A stretch of DNA of 64,000 nucleotides, from positions 3,970,501 to 4,034,500 of the forward strand of contig NZ_CP030032.1 of the NCBI RefSeq assembly GCF_003258315.1. The letters run 5' to 3'. The notes beneath the pieces are model-generated. The model did not search any database. It was not told the origin of the DNA and worked only from the letters and a program-made list of their open reading frames with translations. The translations under genes and the position numbers were made by a program. Positions 46,148-53,773 of the stretch are shown here, piece by piece. Position 1 is the stretch's first letter; the number at the start of each line of letters is the position of its first letter. Source of the DNA: Bradymonas sediminis (GTDB taxonomy: Bacteria; Myxococcota_A; Bradymonadia; Bradymonadales; Bradymonadaceae).

Positions 46148-47026
46148 TTACGCTGCCGCATCGCGCGTCAACATGAATCTCTCAAACTGCATCGGAGAAA
46201 CATAGTCGTTGAAGGAGTGAATGCGGTGCGCATTGTACCACATTAAGTACCGCAAAATGGCGTGCTGAGCCGCTTCGCGAGTGGCAAATTCTTCACGATA
46301 AATAAGCTCGGTTTTAAGTGTTGAGAAGAAGCTCTCGCTCGGCGCGTTGTCCCAGCAATTGCCCTTTCGGCTCATGCTGACGGTGGCCTGAGCGCGGTCT
46401 AATTCGTCTTGATAATCATTGGCGGCATACTGCGAGCCGCGGTCAGTGTGGTGTATAAAGCCGGGCTCAGGCTGGCGGTGTGTGAGAGCCATATCAAGGG
46501 CGTCTAAGGCGAGCTTCGTGTCAATAAATCGGCTCATGGCCCAGCCCACAACACGCCTCGAGAACAGGTCAATGAGCACCGCCAAATAGAGCCAGCCCTC
46601 GGCGGTTCGGATGTATGTTATATCTCCGACCCAGGCCTGGTTGGGGGCTGCGGCTGTGAAAGCGCGGTTAAGTTTGTTGTGTTCTATGTCATAATTATGG
46701 TTGGAATCGGTGGTTTTACAGAACGCACGTCGCTTGCGCGCAAAGAGACCATTTTCACGCATCAGACGTGCGACGCGATGCTTTCCAGCGTGATAGCCAC
46801 GGGCCAAAAGCACGCTCAAAACGCGACGAAAGCCGTAGCGTTTATAGCTTGCCTCAAAGATCTCCTCGATCTCGGCCAACAGCATTGCATTCTCTTGGGC
46901 ACGCTCGGATAAAGGGCGCTTTTGCCAATCGTAAAACCCGCTGCGGCTGACCTGCATCACGCGGCATAGCGTGCGCACGGGGTGGTTTGCCTTCTCCTCT
47001 TTGATGAACCGGTAGCGGTGTGTCAC
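46148..47026 (-). CDS. IS3-family transposase OrfB
   Basis: A 292-residue integrase-core protein. HTH_21-type N-terminus (HPVRTLCRVMQVSRSGFYDW), then the rve core with WVGDITYIRT (Asp), HHTDRGSQYAANDY (Asp) and NCWDNAPSESFFSTLK (Glu, DDE). Starts at GTG 47026, overlapping the orfA stop; it can also be made as an OrfAB fusion by -1 frameshifting. Intact. Confidence 0.93.
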   Translation of the reverse strand: MTHRYRFIKEEKANHPVRTLCRVMQVSRSGFYDWQKRPLSERAQENAMLLAEIEEIFEASYKRYGFRRVLSVLLARGYHAGKHRVARLMRENGLFARKRRAFCKTTDSNHNYDIEHNKLNRAFTAAAPNQAWVGDITYIRTAEGWLYLAVLIDLFSRRVVGWAMSRFIDTKLALDALDMALTHRQPEPGFIHHTDRGSQYAANDYQDELDRAQATVSMSRKGNCWDNAPSESFFSTLKTELIYREEFATREAAQHAILRYLMWYNAHRIHSFNDYVSPMQFERFMLTRDAAA

Positions 47027-47328
47027 CGGGACTCCTTGGCGAAGAAGGCCGCAGCCTTTTTTAGGATTTCGCGCTCCTCTTTTAGGATGCGATTCTCCCG
47101 ACGAAGCCGGCGCAATTCCTCGTCGCGCTCATCGTCAGTTACAACACTTCGGCCCTCTCCCGTGGCATGCTCAGCCCGGTGTTTGGCGACCCAATTGTAC
47201 AGCGCACCCGAATGAATCCCGAGATCACGGGCGACTTGAGCCGTCGGAATCGACTCGCTCAGCGCCAGACGGACAGCATCGGCTTTAAACTCTTTGGTGA
47301 AACGGGTGCGTTTGGCTTTTTTGCTCAT
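47023..47328 (-). CDS. IS3-family transposase OrfA
   Basis: A 101-residue HTH_Tnp_1 protein (FTKEFKADAVRLALSE, VARDLGIHSGALYNWVAKH) with a C-terminal coiled coil (LRRLRRENRILKEEREILKK). Binds the IS ends. A GGAGGTTCC ribosome-binding site lies just before the start. Confidence 0.92.
   Translation of the reverse strand: MSKKAKRTRFTKEFKADAVRLALSESIPTAQVARDLGIHSGALYNWVAKHRAEHATGEGRSVVTDDERDEELRRLRRENRILKEEREILKKAAAFFAKESR
47056..47062 (-). promoter_or_regulatory. -1 frameshift heptamer A AAA AAG between orfA and orfB
   Basis: On the minus strand the orfA frame reads CTA AAA AAG; a -1 slip leads, stop-free, into the orfB frame. This is the canonical IS3-family signal for the OrfAB transposase. 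Confidence 0.8.
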
Positions 47329-47631
47329 TTGGAACCTCCTAATGATACGATATCATTTTTTGGTGTGAGAAGGTGTCCGAATTTTCCGGGTCATGCCAAT
47401 GCCAAACTCTAAGACCTCGATGACCAAGACCGCAATCTATTTCATTGCGCTTCACACCTAATTTCAAAACGCCCCCACCACCAATAAATTTGCCCCACAC
47501 CCCAACCCCCCTATAATCCCCACGCCGAACCGCCCACGCCAACCTGCGCGCCCTATTTCACTCAACGCTTAACCCTGCTACAACAATATCTTATAGGGTT
47601 TGTGTGAATCCATCTTGTCGAGAATAACGCT

Positions 47632-47793
47632 ATGATACCGAGCATCGAAGAGACCGTTTTATTGATCGTGGCCGTGTTCTGTGTGCTCGGGCTTGGTTGG
47701 TTGGGTAAGATCAGCGAGGCTTATGGTGAGATGCGGGCGCGCAAGGTGCAGGCGCGGCTGGATAAGGGGTCTGAGAAGTCGTCGGATTCCTGA
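47632..47793 (+). CDS. Small single-span membrane protein
   Basis: A 53-residue open frame starting MIPSIEETVLLIVAVFCVLG, with one transmembrane helix (about residues 8-24) and a basic, then acidic C-terminal tail (MRARKVQARLDKG). No strong ribosome-binding site. The hydrophobic/basic layout and position upstream of another membrane-protein gene make it plausible; no family recognised. Confidence 0.45.
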   Translation: MIPSIEETVLLIVAVFCVLGLGWLGKISEAYGEMRARKVQARLDKGSEKSSDS

Positions 47794-47854
47794 GAGTTTT
47801 TGCGCCCCCCCCCCAGATAGATAAAACCCACCCGAAAGTGCAGCCGAGGAAGTG

Positions 47855-48340
47855 ATGTTAGTCGACGTATTTGCAGCTAGTTTGGACGTGGCAGTGCTCG
47901 CGAAGGCGGCGATTACCTGGACGCCGGTGACCTTCTATGTCACCGCGACCATCGTCCATACCCTGATGATCCTTTTGGTCTTCAAATTGCTCCATGTGGA
48001 CCCGGAGCATAATACCTTTATCGGGGCGGTGATCGCGGCGCTCGTGGGCAACGCGGCGGTGTTTTTTCTGCGGGATTTTGGGCTCTTCGGCAACCTGGGG
48101 GCGGCGGCGATTTATTTCGCGACGCTGGCCGCGGTGTCCAGCGGTGAGGTGCTCAAATCCCTGCTGGTATTCACGGCGGCGCTGGCGGTTTACGCGGGGC
48201 TGGGCATGTTTCTCACTCCGCGCACGCCGCTGACCGTGGAGAAGATCGGCGGGCTCCCCGAGATCATGATGACCGGCGGGTTGACGCCCGAGCCGATCAC
48301 CGAAGAAGATAGCAACGAGCTTGCCAAACCTGCTGAATAA
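47855..48340 (+). CDS. Four-span membrane protein of unknown function
   Basis: A 161-residue protein with about four transmembrane helices (for example FYVTATIVHTLMILLVFKLL and FIGAVIAALVGNAAVFFL) and a hydrophilic acidic C-terminus. ATG 47855 follows GAGGAAG; GTG 47852 is an alternative. A run of ten Cs lies 41-50 bp upstream of the start. No recognised family. Confidence 0.7.
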   Translation: MLVDVFAASLDVAVLAKAAITWTPVTFYVTATIVHTLMILLVFKLLHVDPEHNTFIGAVIAALVGNAAVFFLRDFGLFGNLGAAAIYFATLAAVSSGEVLKSLLVFTAALAVYAGLGMFLTPRTPLTVEKIGGLPEIMMTGGLTPEPITEEDSNELAKPAE

Positions 48341-48387
48341 TATCAGGTTTATGGCGCTAGATATCCCCTCCCAGAGGAGCGACCCCC

Positions 48388-49155
48388 GTGGCGAAAGACG
48401 GCTCATTTAGGATCCCGACCATCAAGGGCAGAATCGCGGAGAAGCTCGCGCGCGCCACGCCGCGTGCGCGCGACGGTGAGGAGACGCTTGAGTTTCCGCC
48501 CACCCCGGCGCCGATGACCCTGCACGACGCCGACGAGCGCGGGGCGGTCGCCCTGGCGTGTCTGATCCTGGAGAGCCTGCGCGAGCGCGGCGGCACCCTC
48601 GCCCCGCGCCGCCCGCTCGAGACCGTCCTGCGCAAGAGCCTCGCCTCATTCGGCCCCAAAGAGGTGATGGATATCGAGGTCGAGGCCTACGAAATCCTGC
48701 TATGGCTCGGCAAGGCGATTGACCCGCAGTGGTCGCAGCACTCCACCGAGGGCGGCGAATCCGTCAAGAATATTCATGAGGACTCCCCCCACCACGAGAT
48801 GATTCGCTGGGCCCTGGCCAACGGCGAGGACCTCGAGATGGATTATTATAGCCATGGGCGCGGGCAGTTTACGAAGCGGCGCATCACGCCGATCAGCCTG
48901 GAGGCCGAGACCTACCTGCACGCCTATTGCCACCTTCGCCGCGAGGAGCGCGTCTTTCGCCTCACGCGCATCGCCGATCTGCGCCCGGTGGGCGGGTGGT
49001 CGGTGTACCGAAAGACGCATCCGACAGCTGCCAAACCTGCGGCCGCCAAACCCGCGAGCGAAAAACCGGCGCCCCAAAAGAGCGCGCCGAAACCCAAGAC
49101 CGACGCGAATGACTCAGACTCGAATCCGCAGATGAGCCTGCTCGACCCGGATTGA
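48388..49155 (+). CDS. WYL-domain protein
   Basis: A 255-residue protein starting at GTG 48388 after GAGGAG. The central part carries a WYL-like domain (LEMDYYSHGRGQFTKRRITP, YLHAYCHLRREERVFRLTRI), usually a ligand-sensing module in transcriptional regulators. There is no obvious N-terminal helix-turn-helix, only helices (ALACLILESLRERG). The C-terminal ~45 residues are a disordered Lys/Pro/Ala repeat ending MSLLDPD. It might act with a separate DNA-binding partner. Confidence 0.72.
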   Translation: MAKDGSFRIPTIKGRIAEKLARATPRARDGEETLEFPPTPAPMTLHDADERGAVALACLILESLRERGGTLAPRRPLETVLRKSLASFGPKEVMDIEVEAYEILLWLGKAIDPQWSQHSTEGGESVKNIHEDSPHHEMIRWALANGEDLEMDYYSHGRGQFTKRRITPISLEAETYLHAYCHLRREERVFRLTRIADLRPVGGWSVYRKTHPTAAKPAAAKPASEKPAPQKSAPKPKTDANDSDSNPQMSLLDPD

Positions 49156-49168
49156 CCCGCCGCGCGCC

Positions 49169-49906
49169 TCAGTCGCCCCAGGTCTTCTGGATATACTCGT
49201 CACGCCCCGATCCGCGCCGGTAACTCTTATACCGGCGCGGACTCTTTTTATAAAAATCCTGGTGATACTCTTCGGCCTTCCAGAACGAGCCGGCCGGCTC
49301 GACCTCGGTGACGATCGGCTTATCAAATTTCCCCGACGCGCCCAGCTCTGCCTTCGAGGCCTCGGCGAGTCGCTGTTGCTCGGCGTCGTGATAATAGATG
49401 CCGCTGCGGTATTGGCGGCCGCGGTCGACAAATTGCCCGTCTTTTTGGGTGGGGTTGATATTGCGCCAGAAGACCGTGAGCAGCGTCTCATAGCTGACCT
49501 CATCGGGGTTATAATACACCCGCACCGCCTCGGTGTGGCCGGTGCGCCCGTAGGAGACGTCTTCGTAGGTGGGCAATTTTTCGGCCCCGCCGGTATAGCC
49601 CACGATGGTCGCCTTGACGCCCGGGGTCTCATCAAAGGGCGGCTCGATGCACCAGAAACACCCGGCGGCGAAGGTCGCGATCTTCAGGGCGGGGTCCTCG
49701 GCCTGGGCGGGCATTGCCTGCGGGTCGATCGCAGGCGGGGCGCCCGCGGCGCGCTCGCCGGTCTCGCTGGCTGCCGACTCCTCGCGGGTCGCGCCATCTT
49801 CGCCGGGCGACGGTGATGATTTGCAGCCCACCACGAACACTGCGAGCCCGAGGACGAGCGCCAGAAGAAGGGTGACTCGGAGATGGGGCGTCTTGGATAT
49901 CTTCAC
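49169..49906 (-). CDS. msrA: Peptide methionine sulfoxide reductase MsrA, lipoprotein form
   Basis: A 245-residue protein from GTG 49906 (after GAGG); the open frame reaches 50029 but the lipoprotein signal starts only here. Signal LLALVLGLAVFVVGC (lipobox VVGC) is followed by an Ala/Glu linker and the MsrA domain: AAGCFWCIEPPFDETPGV (catalytic Cys in GCFWC), VGYTGG, YGRTGHTEAV and EYHQDFYKK. Reduces methionine-S-sulfoxide; the lipid anchor puts it in the envelope, where it would protect exported proteins. Confidence 0.92.
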   Translation of the reverse strand: MKISKTPHLRVTLLLALVLGLAVFVVGCKSSPSPGEDGATREESAASETGERAAGAPPAIDPQAMPAQAEDPALKIATFAAGCFWCIEPPFDETPGVKATIVGYTGGAEKLPTYEDVSYGRTGHTEAVRVYYNPDEVSYETLLTVFWRNINPTQKDGQFVDRGRQYRSGIYYHDAEQQRLAEASKAELGASGKFDKPIVTEVEPAGSFWKAEEYHQDFYKKSPRRYKSYRRGSGRDEYIQKTWGD

Positions 49907-50098
49907 AGGAAAAGCCTCGGCAATGGGAGCCAATAATGAGCAGGTATAAAACGGTCTCGCGAAAATATTTGTTCCGCCGGGCCGAGCATCGGCGCGGCGG
50001 GCAAAAGCTTGTCGCCCAAAATCATTCAATGCTATGTGTTTTGGCCAGTCGCATCTTCTGCAAATCTCCCATCATTTAGACGAAAAAAGGACATCATC

Positions 50099-50446
50099 AT
50101 GACAGACGACCTCGGACTCAACGCCTATCAACGCCTGGCCGGGCGCACCGCTCAATACCCGGGGCGCGGCGCCAAACCCATGAGCGCCTACCCCGCCCTG
50201 GGCCTGGCCGGCGAGGCGGGCGAGGTGTGCGAGCAGATCAAAAAAGCGATGCGCGATGATGGGGGAGAGATCACCCCGGAGCGCCACAAGGCACTGAAAA
50301 AAGAGCTCGGCGATGTGCTCTGGTACCTGGCCGCGCTCGCCTTCGAGCTCGACCTCGACCTCAGCGACATCGCCCAGGCCAACCTCGACAAGCTCGCCGA
50401 CCGCAAAGCACGTGGTGTTTTGCAGGGATCGGGCGATGAGCGCTAA
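50099..50446 (+). CDS. MazG-like nucleotide pyrophosphohydrolase
   Basis: A 115-residue all-alpha protein from ATG 50099 (MTDDLGLNAYQ). MazG/dUTPase-type metal motifs: GLAGEAGEVCEQIKK (ExxE) and KELGDVLWYLA (ExxD), about 40 residues apart. The single-domain size is typical of the MazG-like family that hydrolyses NTPs or dNTPs to NMP and pyrophosphate. The exact substrate is unknown. It is in tandem with but separate from the hydroxylase gene. Confidence 0.87.
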   Translation: MTDDLGLNAYQRLAGRTAQYPGRGAKPMSAYPALGLAGEAGEVCEQIKKAMRDDGGEITPERHKALKKELGDVLWYLAALAFELDLDLSDIAQANLDKLADRKARGVLQGSGDER

Positions 50447-50547
50447 GGCAACCCAAGGTGCCGGCTAGACAACCCCGCACGAGCGCGCTAAATATGAGGC
50501 CGACTTAGCACACAATTTAACTGGTCTTCTCTTACAGGACACGCACC

Positions 50548-51408
50548 ATGGATCTGCGCAGAGATCGCGACTTTCTCCGGGACTTCCCCTTCGCACGCGA
50601 AGCGTACGGGAGCATCGTTCAGACGAATTACCCGGGCGCTCACGACGCGGCTTATCGCAAGCGGCTCGACACCCTCAACGGGCTGTCCGAAGCGGCGTGG
50701 CCGATGATCCCGACCTATGAATATACCGAGAAGGAGAACACCACCTGGCGGCTGGTCTCCGAGGTGCTCCTGCTGCTGCAGGACCATTATTCATGCAAGG
50801 GATTTCTGGAGGGGCGCGACAAGCTCAACCTGCCGATCGACCATATCCCGCAGCTCAGCGAGGTCTCCAAGACAATGGAGGCCGACACCGGGTTTATGCT
50901 CGCCCCGGTGGGCGGGCTGCTCGATAAGGGTGAGTTCTTGTCGATGCTTCGCCATAAGGTGATGCGCTGCACGCCGTATATCCGCCATCACTCCTACCCG
51001 TTTTTTACCCCCGAGCCCGATATTATCCACGAGCTTCGCGGGCACGCGCCGATGTTCTTATACCCGGAGTTCGTCGAGCTGTCGGTCGAGATCGGCAAGG
51101 CTGCGCACGCGGCGGTGGAGGCGAAAAACGAGGAACTCCTCGACGCCATCGGCCTCTTCTATTGGTATACGGTCGAGTACGGGCTGCTGCGCGAAGACGG
51201 CGAGTTGAAGATCTTCGGGGCCGGCAATAACGGCGGCATCCAGGACCTGCTGCGCTCGATCGACCCGACGGTCGAGAAGCGCCCGTTTAGCATCGACGCG
51301 ATTCGCCAGCTGAGCATCGACTATGACGCCCCGCAGGAGATCTTCTTCGTGGCCGAGTCCTTCGAGCAGATCGCAGAGATGGCGCGCGAGCTCGGCGAGC
51401 TCGCCTAA
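50548..51408 (+). CDS. phhA: Phenylalanine 4-monooxygenase (aromatic amino acid hydroxylase)
   Basis: A 286-residue monodomain biopterin-dependent hydroxylase. The iron site is in FTPEPDIIHELRGHAPM (two His ligands, about 160 and 165), and the Glu ligand in YWYTVEYGL (about 205). The length matches bacterial PAH, which converts Phe to Tyr using tetrahydropterin. Residues TPEPDxxHEL are diagnostic of the superfamily; substrate (Phe rather than Trp) is assumed. No pterin carbinolamine dehydratase is adjacent. Followed 21 bp later by a VOC gene. Confidence 0.9.
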   Translation: MDLRRDRDFLRDFPFAREAYGSIVQTNYPGAHDAAYRKRLDTLNGLSEAAWPMIPTYEYTEKENTTWRLVSEVLLLLQDHYSCKGFLEGRDKLNLPIDHIPQLSEVSKTMEADTGFMLAPVGGLLDKGEFLSMLRHKVMRCTPYIRHHSYPFFTPEPDIIHELRGHAPMFLYPEFVELSVEIGKAAHAAVEAKNEELLDAIGLFYWYTVEYGLLREDGELKIFGAGNNGGIQDLLRSIDPTVEKRPFSIDAIRQLSIDYDAPQEIFFVAESFEQIAEMARELGELA

Positions 51409-51429
51409 GGCCACGCCGCGGAGAGGACG

Positions 51430-51828
51430 ATGAGTCTATTGCATCATATCGCCCTCGGGGTCGCCGAGGTCGAAGCCATCGCCGCATTTTATCGCGAGAT
51501 CTTCGGCATTCAGGAGCGCACGCGCCATCTCTATGAGGATGGTAGGCTGCGCTCGATTTGGCTGGATATGGGCGGGCCGGTCCTGATGGTCGAGCACGCG
51601 GCGGCGCTGGAGGCTCCCGCGCACCAGCGGCGCGCGCTGCAGCCGAGTGATGCCGTGGGCGAGGGGCTTTTTTTGCTGACCTTTACGGTCGCCGACGCGG
51701 CCGAGCGCCGCGCCGTTGAGGCGCGCGCCGAGGCGGCCGGGCAGCCCATCGAATCACGCAGCGATTTCAGCTCTTATTTTAGGGACCCGGAGGGAAACCG
51801 CGTGGCGGTGAGTCATTACCCGCTGTGA
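51430..51828 (+). CDS. VOC (glyoxalase/dioxygenase fold) protein
   Basis: A 132-residue protein with two beta-alpha-beta-beta-beta modules: LLHHIALGVAEVEAIAAFYR and, near the end, YFRDPEGNRVAVSHYPL. Metal-binding residues of the fold (His near the N-terminus, Glu) are partly visible. VOC proteins include glyoxalase I, bleomycin-binding proteins and ring-cleaving dioxygenases; the activity here is unknown. It follows phhA closely and may be co-transcribed. Confidence 0.83.
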   Translation: MSLLHHIALGVAEVEAIAAFYREIFGIQERTRHLYEDGRLRSIWLDMGGPVLMVEHAAALEAPAHQRRALQPSDAVGEGLFLLTFTVADAAERRAVEARAEAAGQPIESRSDFSSYFRDPEGNRVAVSHYPL

Positions 51829-51854
51829 CGCGGGCAAGCGGCCACGCGTGGGCT

Positions 51855-52361
51855 TTAGACACCTCGGGGAAACGCCCGCGAGGTCGAATCTTCGGGCTTT
51901 TTTCGATGCTTCGTCGTGTCGTCGCCCTGCTTAAGATACGCGCGAGGGTAGCTGGGCGCGGCGCGCAGCGGCGTAGCGGCGGGCGTGGCTGTCGTCGCGG
52001 CGGCCTTTGGCTCAAGCTCTGCTCCCACCCCGGCCATCGCGATCCGGGCCAGCGACAAATTGGCCACGGCGCGATCCACGACCAAATATAGGAACACCCC
52101 CGAGCGCCCGGGCAGCATCCGCATTAGGTGGTATTGGGTGCCCAGGCTCACCAGAATCTCTTCGATTTCGTCCTCAAGTTTAAGCGCTTCGAGGGCGCTC
52201 AGCTTCGCCTGCACCACACTTGTGTTGATGGCGCCGGCGACTTCGACATCAAAAGCCGGGTCGCCCTGAATTGCGTCCACGGTGATACCGGTGAAGAGCT
52301 CGACGAAGGAGGCCGCGATGAAGCCATCGACCCGCGACAGGGATTCTAGATTTTTCGGCAT
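51855..52361 (-). CDS. Roadblock/LC7-like protein, copy 1
   Basis: A 168-residue protein from ATG 52361 (MPKNLESLSRVDGFIAA); the frame extends upstream without homology. The first ~120 residues form one Roadblock/LC7-like domain (VDGFIAASFVELFTGITVDA, EILVSLGTQYHLMRMLPG). An Ala/Pro-rich and basic C-terminal tail of about 45 residues is absent from the adjacent paralogue. Such proteins regulate small GTPases (MglB-like) or act as gliding and polarity factors in Myxococcota; no GTPase gene is adjacent. Confidence 0.75.
   Translation of the reverse strand: MPKNLESLSRVDGFIAASFVELFTGITVDAIQGDPAFDVEVAGAINTSVVQAKLSALEALKLEDEIEEILVSLGTQYHLMRMLPGRSGVFLYLVVDRAVANLSLARIAMAGVGAELEPKAAATTATPAATPLRAAPSYPRAYLKQGDDTTKHRKKPEDSTSRAFPRGV
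51874..51903 (+). terminator. Possible terminator of the phhA-VOC transcript
   Basis: GCCCG and CGGGC (51874-51878 and 51893-51897) with some inner pairing, followed by six Ts. It overlaps the 3' end of the opposing Roadblock-like gene. Confidence 0.45.
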
Positions 52362-52449
52362 GGGGAAAACTCGAAGACGTAGAGGTGGGATATTAGGGCG
52401 AGACGAGCACCCCGAGCAGAATAGCGCGGGGCGCACGGTGCGCGAGGCC

Positions 52450-52818
52450 TTAGAGTTTGAGGCCGTTGGTCGCGTCGGTCACCAGCAGGCGGGCCATCGC
52501 GAGGTTCGATTGCTGACGATTCAACGCCATATAGACGAAGATATTGGGGCGATCAGGCAAGAGGCGAATCAGGTGATATTGAGAGGTCAGCGAGATCAAA
52601 ATATCCTCGATCTTGTCGTCGAGCCCCAGGGCTTCTGCCGCGCGAAGCTTCGCCTTAACAACGGTCGAATTGGTCGCGCCGGCGACCTCAACGTCGAACT
52701 TCTCGCCCCCGCCGATCGAGCCGAGCGTCATGCCGCTCTCGATATCGACCAACGACGCCGCGATAAAACCATCTGCTTGAGCGAGTTTGTTCAGAGTACC
52801 TTTAAGATCGTTCGCCAT
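52450..52818 (-). CDS. Roadblock/LC7-like protein, copy 2
   Basis: A 122-residue single-domain protein (ADGFIAASLVDIESGMTLGS, DILISLTSQYHLIRLLPDRP, NLAMARLLVTDATNGL). It aligns along its whole length with copy 1, 88 bp downstream on the same strand, so the pair arose by tandem duplication. Preceded by a GGAGTAG ribosome-binding site. Role as above; the lack of a tail suggests a different partner or a heterodimer with copy 1. Confidence 0.78.
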   Translation of the reverse strand: MANDLKGTLNKLAQADGFIAASLVDIESGMTLGSIGGGEKFDVEVAGATNSTVVKAKLRAAEALGLDDKIEDILISLTSQYHLIRLLPDRPNIFVYMALNRQQSNLAMARLLVTDATNGLKL

Positions 52819-53225
52819 TTTTACTACTCCTAATCAGTTCAATATTGGCCCCTCTCTCCAGAGAAAGGCGCTCGTTAATAGAAAGTTGGCCTCGCCGAAA
52901 AACCGGTCCTGGCTCAGTGCTGGCCCACCAATATTATTGGTCATTTGGGGGGCGAAAACGGGGTGTAGACTGAAGAGTCTGAGTACAAGTCCTACCCTGA
53001 GGTTGTTTGACGACAACCAACTTAAGGCAGAAATAAAGCACGCGGAACCCGTAGTCAAACACCCCTAGCGGATTTCTACACAAATAACGGAATTTTCGAC
53101 GTTTTATTTCAAATAATTTCGGGTTGGTCCCAAAGTGGGGGGAATTCGGGCCGCTCAGGCAGTGGGGAAAGGCCCGTGGGTGGGCCGCGTGCAGGGGCGA
53201 AGAGATATTCGCAGCGATTCGATGC
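52819..53225. other. Intergenic region, no gene seen
   Basis: About 400 bp. It includes the promoter of the Roadblock-like genes and the 3' region of the DnaJ-type zinc-finger gene. No clear hairpin or coding signal; short overlapping open frames lack coding features. Confidence 0.4.
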
Positions 53226-53480
53226 CTAATTCGCCCCGGCCGCGCGCTGAGAGTCGCGACTCTTTCGACGGCGCACCGTCCCGGTGCCCCCGCATTCCTG
53301 GCAGGGATCTTCAATCTCAAATAGACCGACGTAGCGCCCATTGCCGCCGCATCCGGGGCAGGTGCGCACCTCGGTCTCGCGAATCCCCTCGCCGGGGCGA
53401 AGGTCGTCGTCATCGAAGAGTGATGAGAGCTCCTTATCGTTAAATAGGTCGCGAAACGGGTCGGATTGATAGTCAGACAT
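53226..53480 (-). CDS. Small DnaJ-type zinc-finger protein
   Basis: An 84-residue protein from ATG 53480, behind GAGG. An acidic N-terminus (DLFNDKELSSLFDDDDL) is followed by a pair of CxxCxG half-motifs, CPGCGGNGRYVG and CQECGGTGTV, as in one zinc centre of the DnaJ cysteine-rich domain, and a basic tail. Stand-alone zinc fingers of this type assist folding or bind unfolded segments; no J domain is present. Confidence 0.8.
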   Translation of the reverse strand: MSDYQSDPFRDLFNDKELSSLFDDDDLRPGEGIRETEVRTCPGCGGNGRYVGLFEIEDPCQECGGTGTVRRRKSRDSQRAAGAN

Positions 53481-53773
53481 CGTATACCTCGCCGCCATGG
53501 TGGCCGGTTGTCGTCGAAGTGAGTCGAAAAACTTGCGCCGCGTGCCCTGAGGAGATGCGACCTAAAAGTCAGGCCCAGATGCTATCTCTTCGCACTCACG
53601 CTCCTGCGAGGGCACCGCAAAGGCAGCCCAAGTAGGTGGAAACTTAAGCACGCTTCGCGAAGATAAGAACGCGGGGGTATTTTTCTGGGGAATGTCCAGC
53701 CTAAAACACTGCTTTGACCTTGGCAGGCGTCGCAAGTACAACGATAAACGGCGCGTTCCTTGGAGAGAAAACG

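Larger units (their letters stand above)
46113..47393. mobile_element. IS3-family insertion sequence
   Basis: About 1281 bp with inverted ends TGACCCCGGTTTCTCGGACAC (left) and, inverted, TGACCCGGAAAATTCGGACAC (right). The match continues outward as GGCA/TGCC, so the exact boundary is uncertain by a few bases. Contains orfA and orfB on the minus strand with a slippery site. No 3-4 bp target duplication is seen. Confidence 0.88.
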
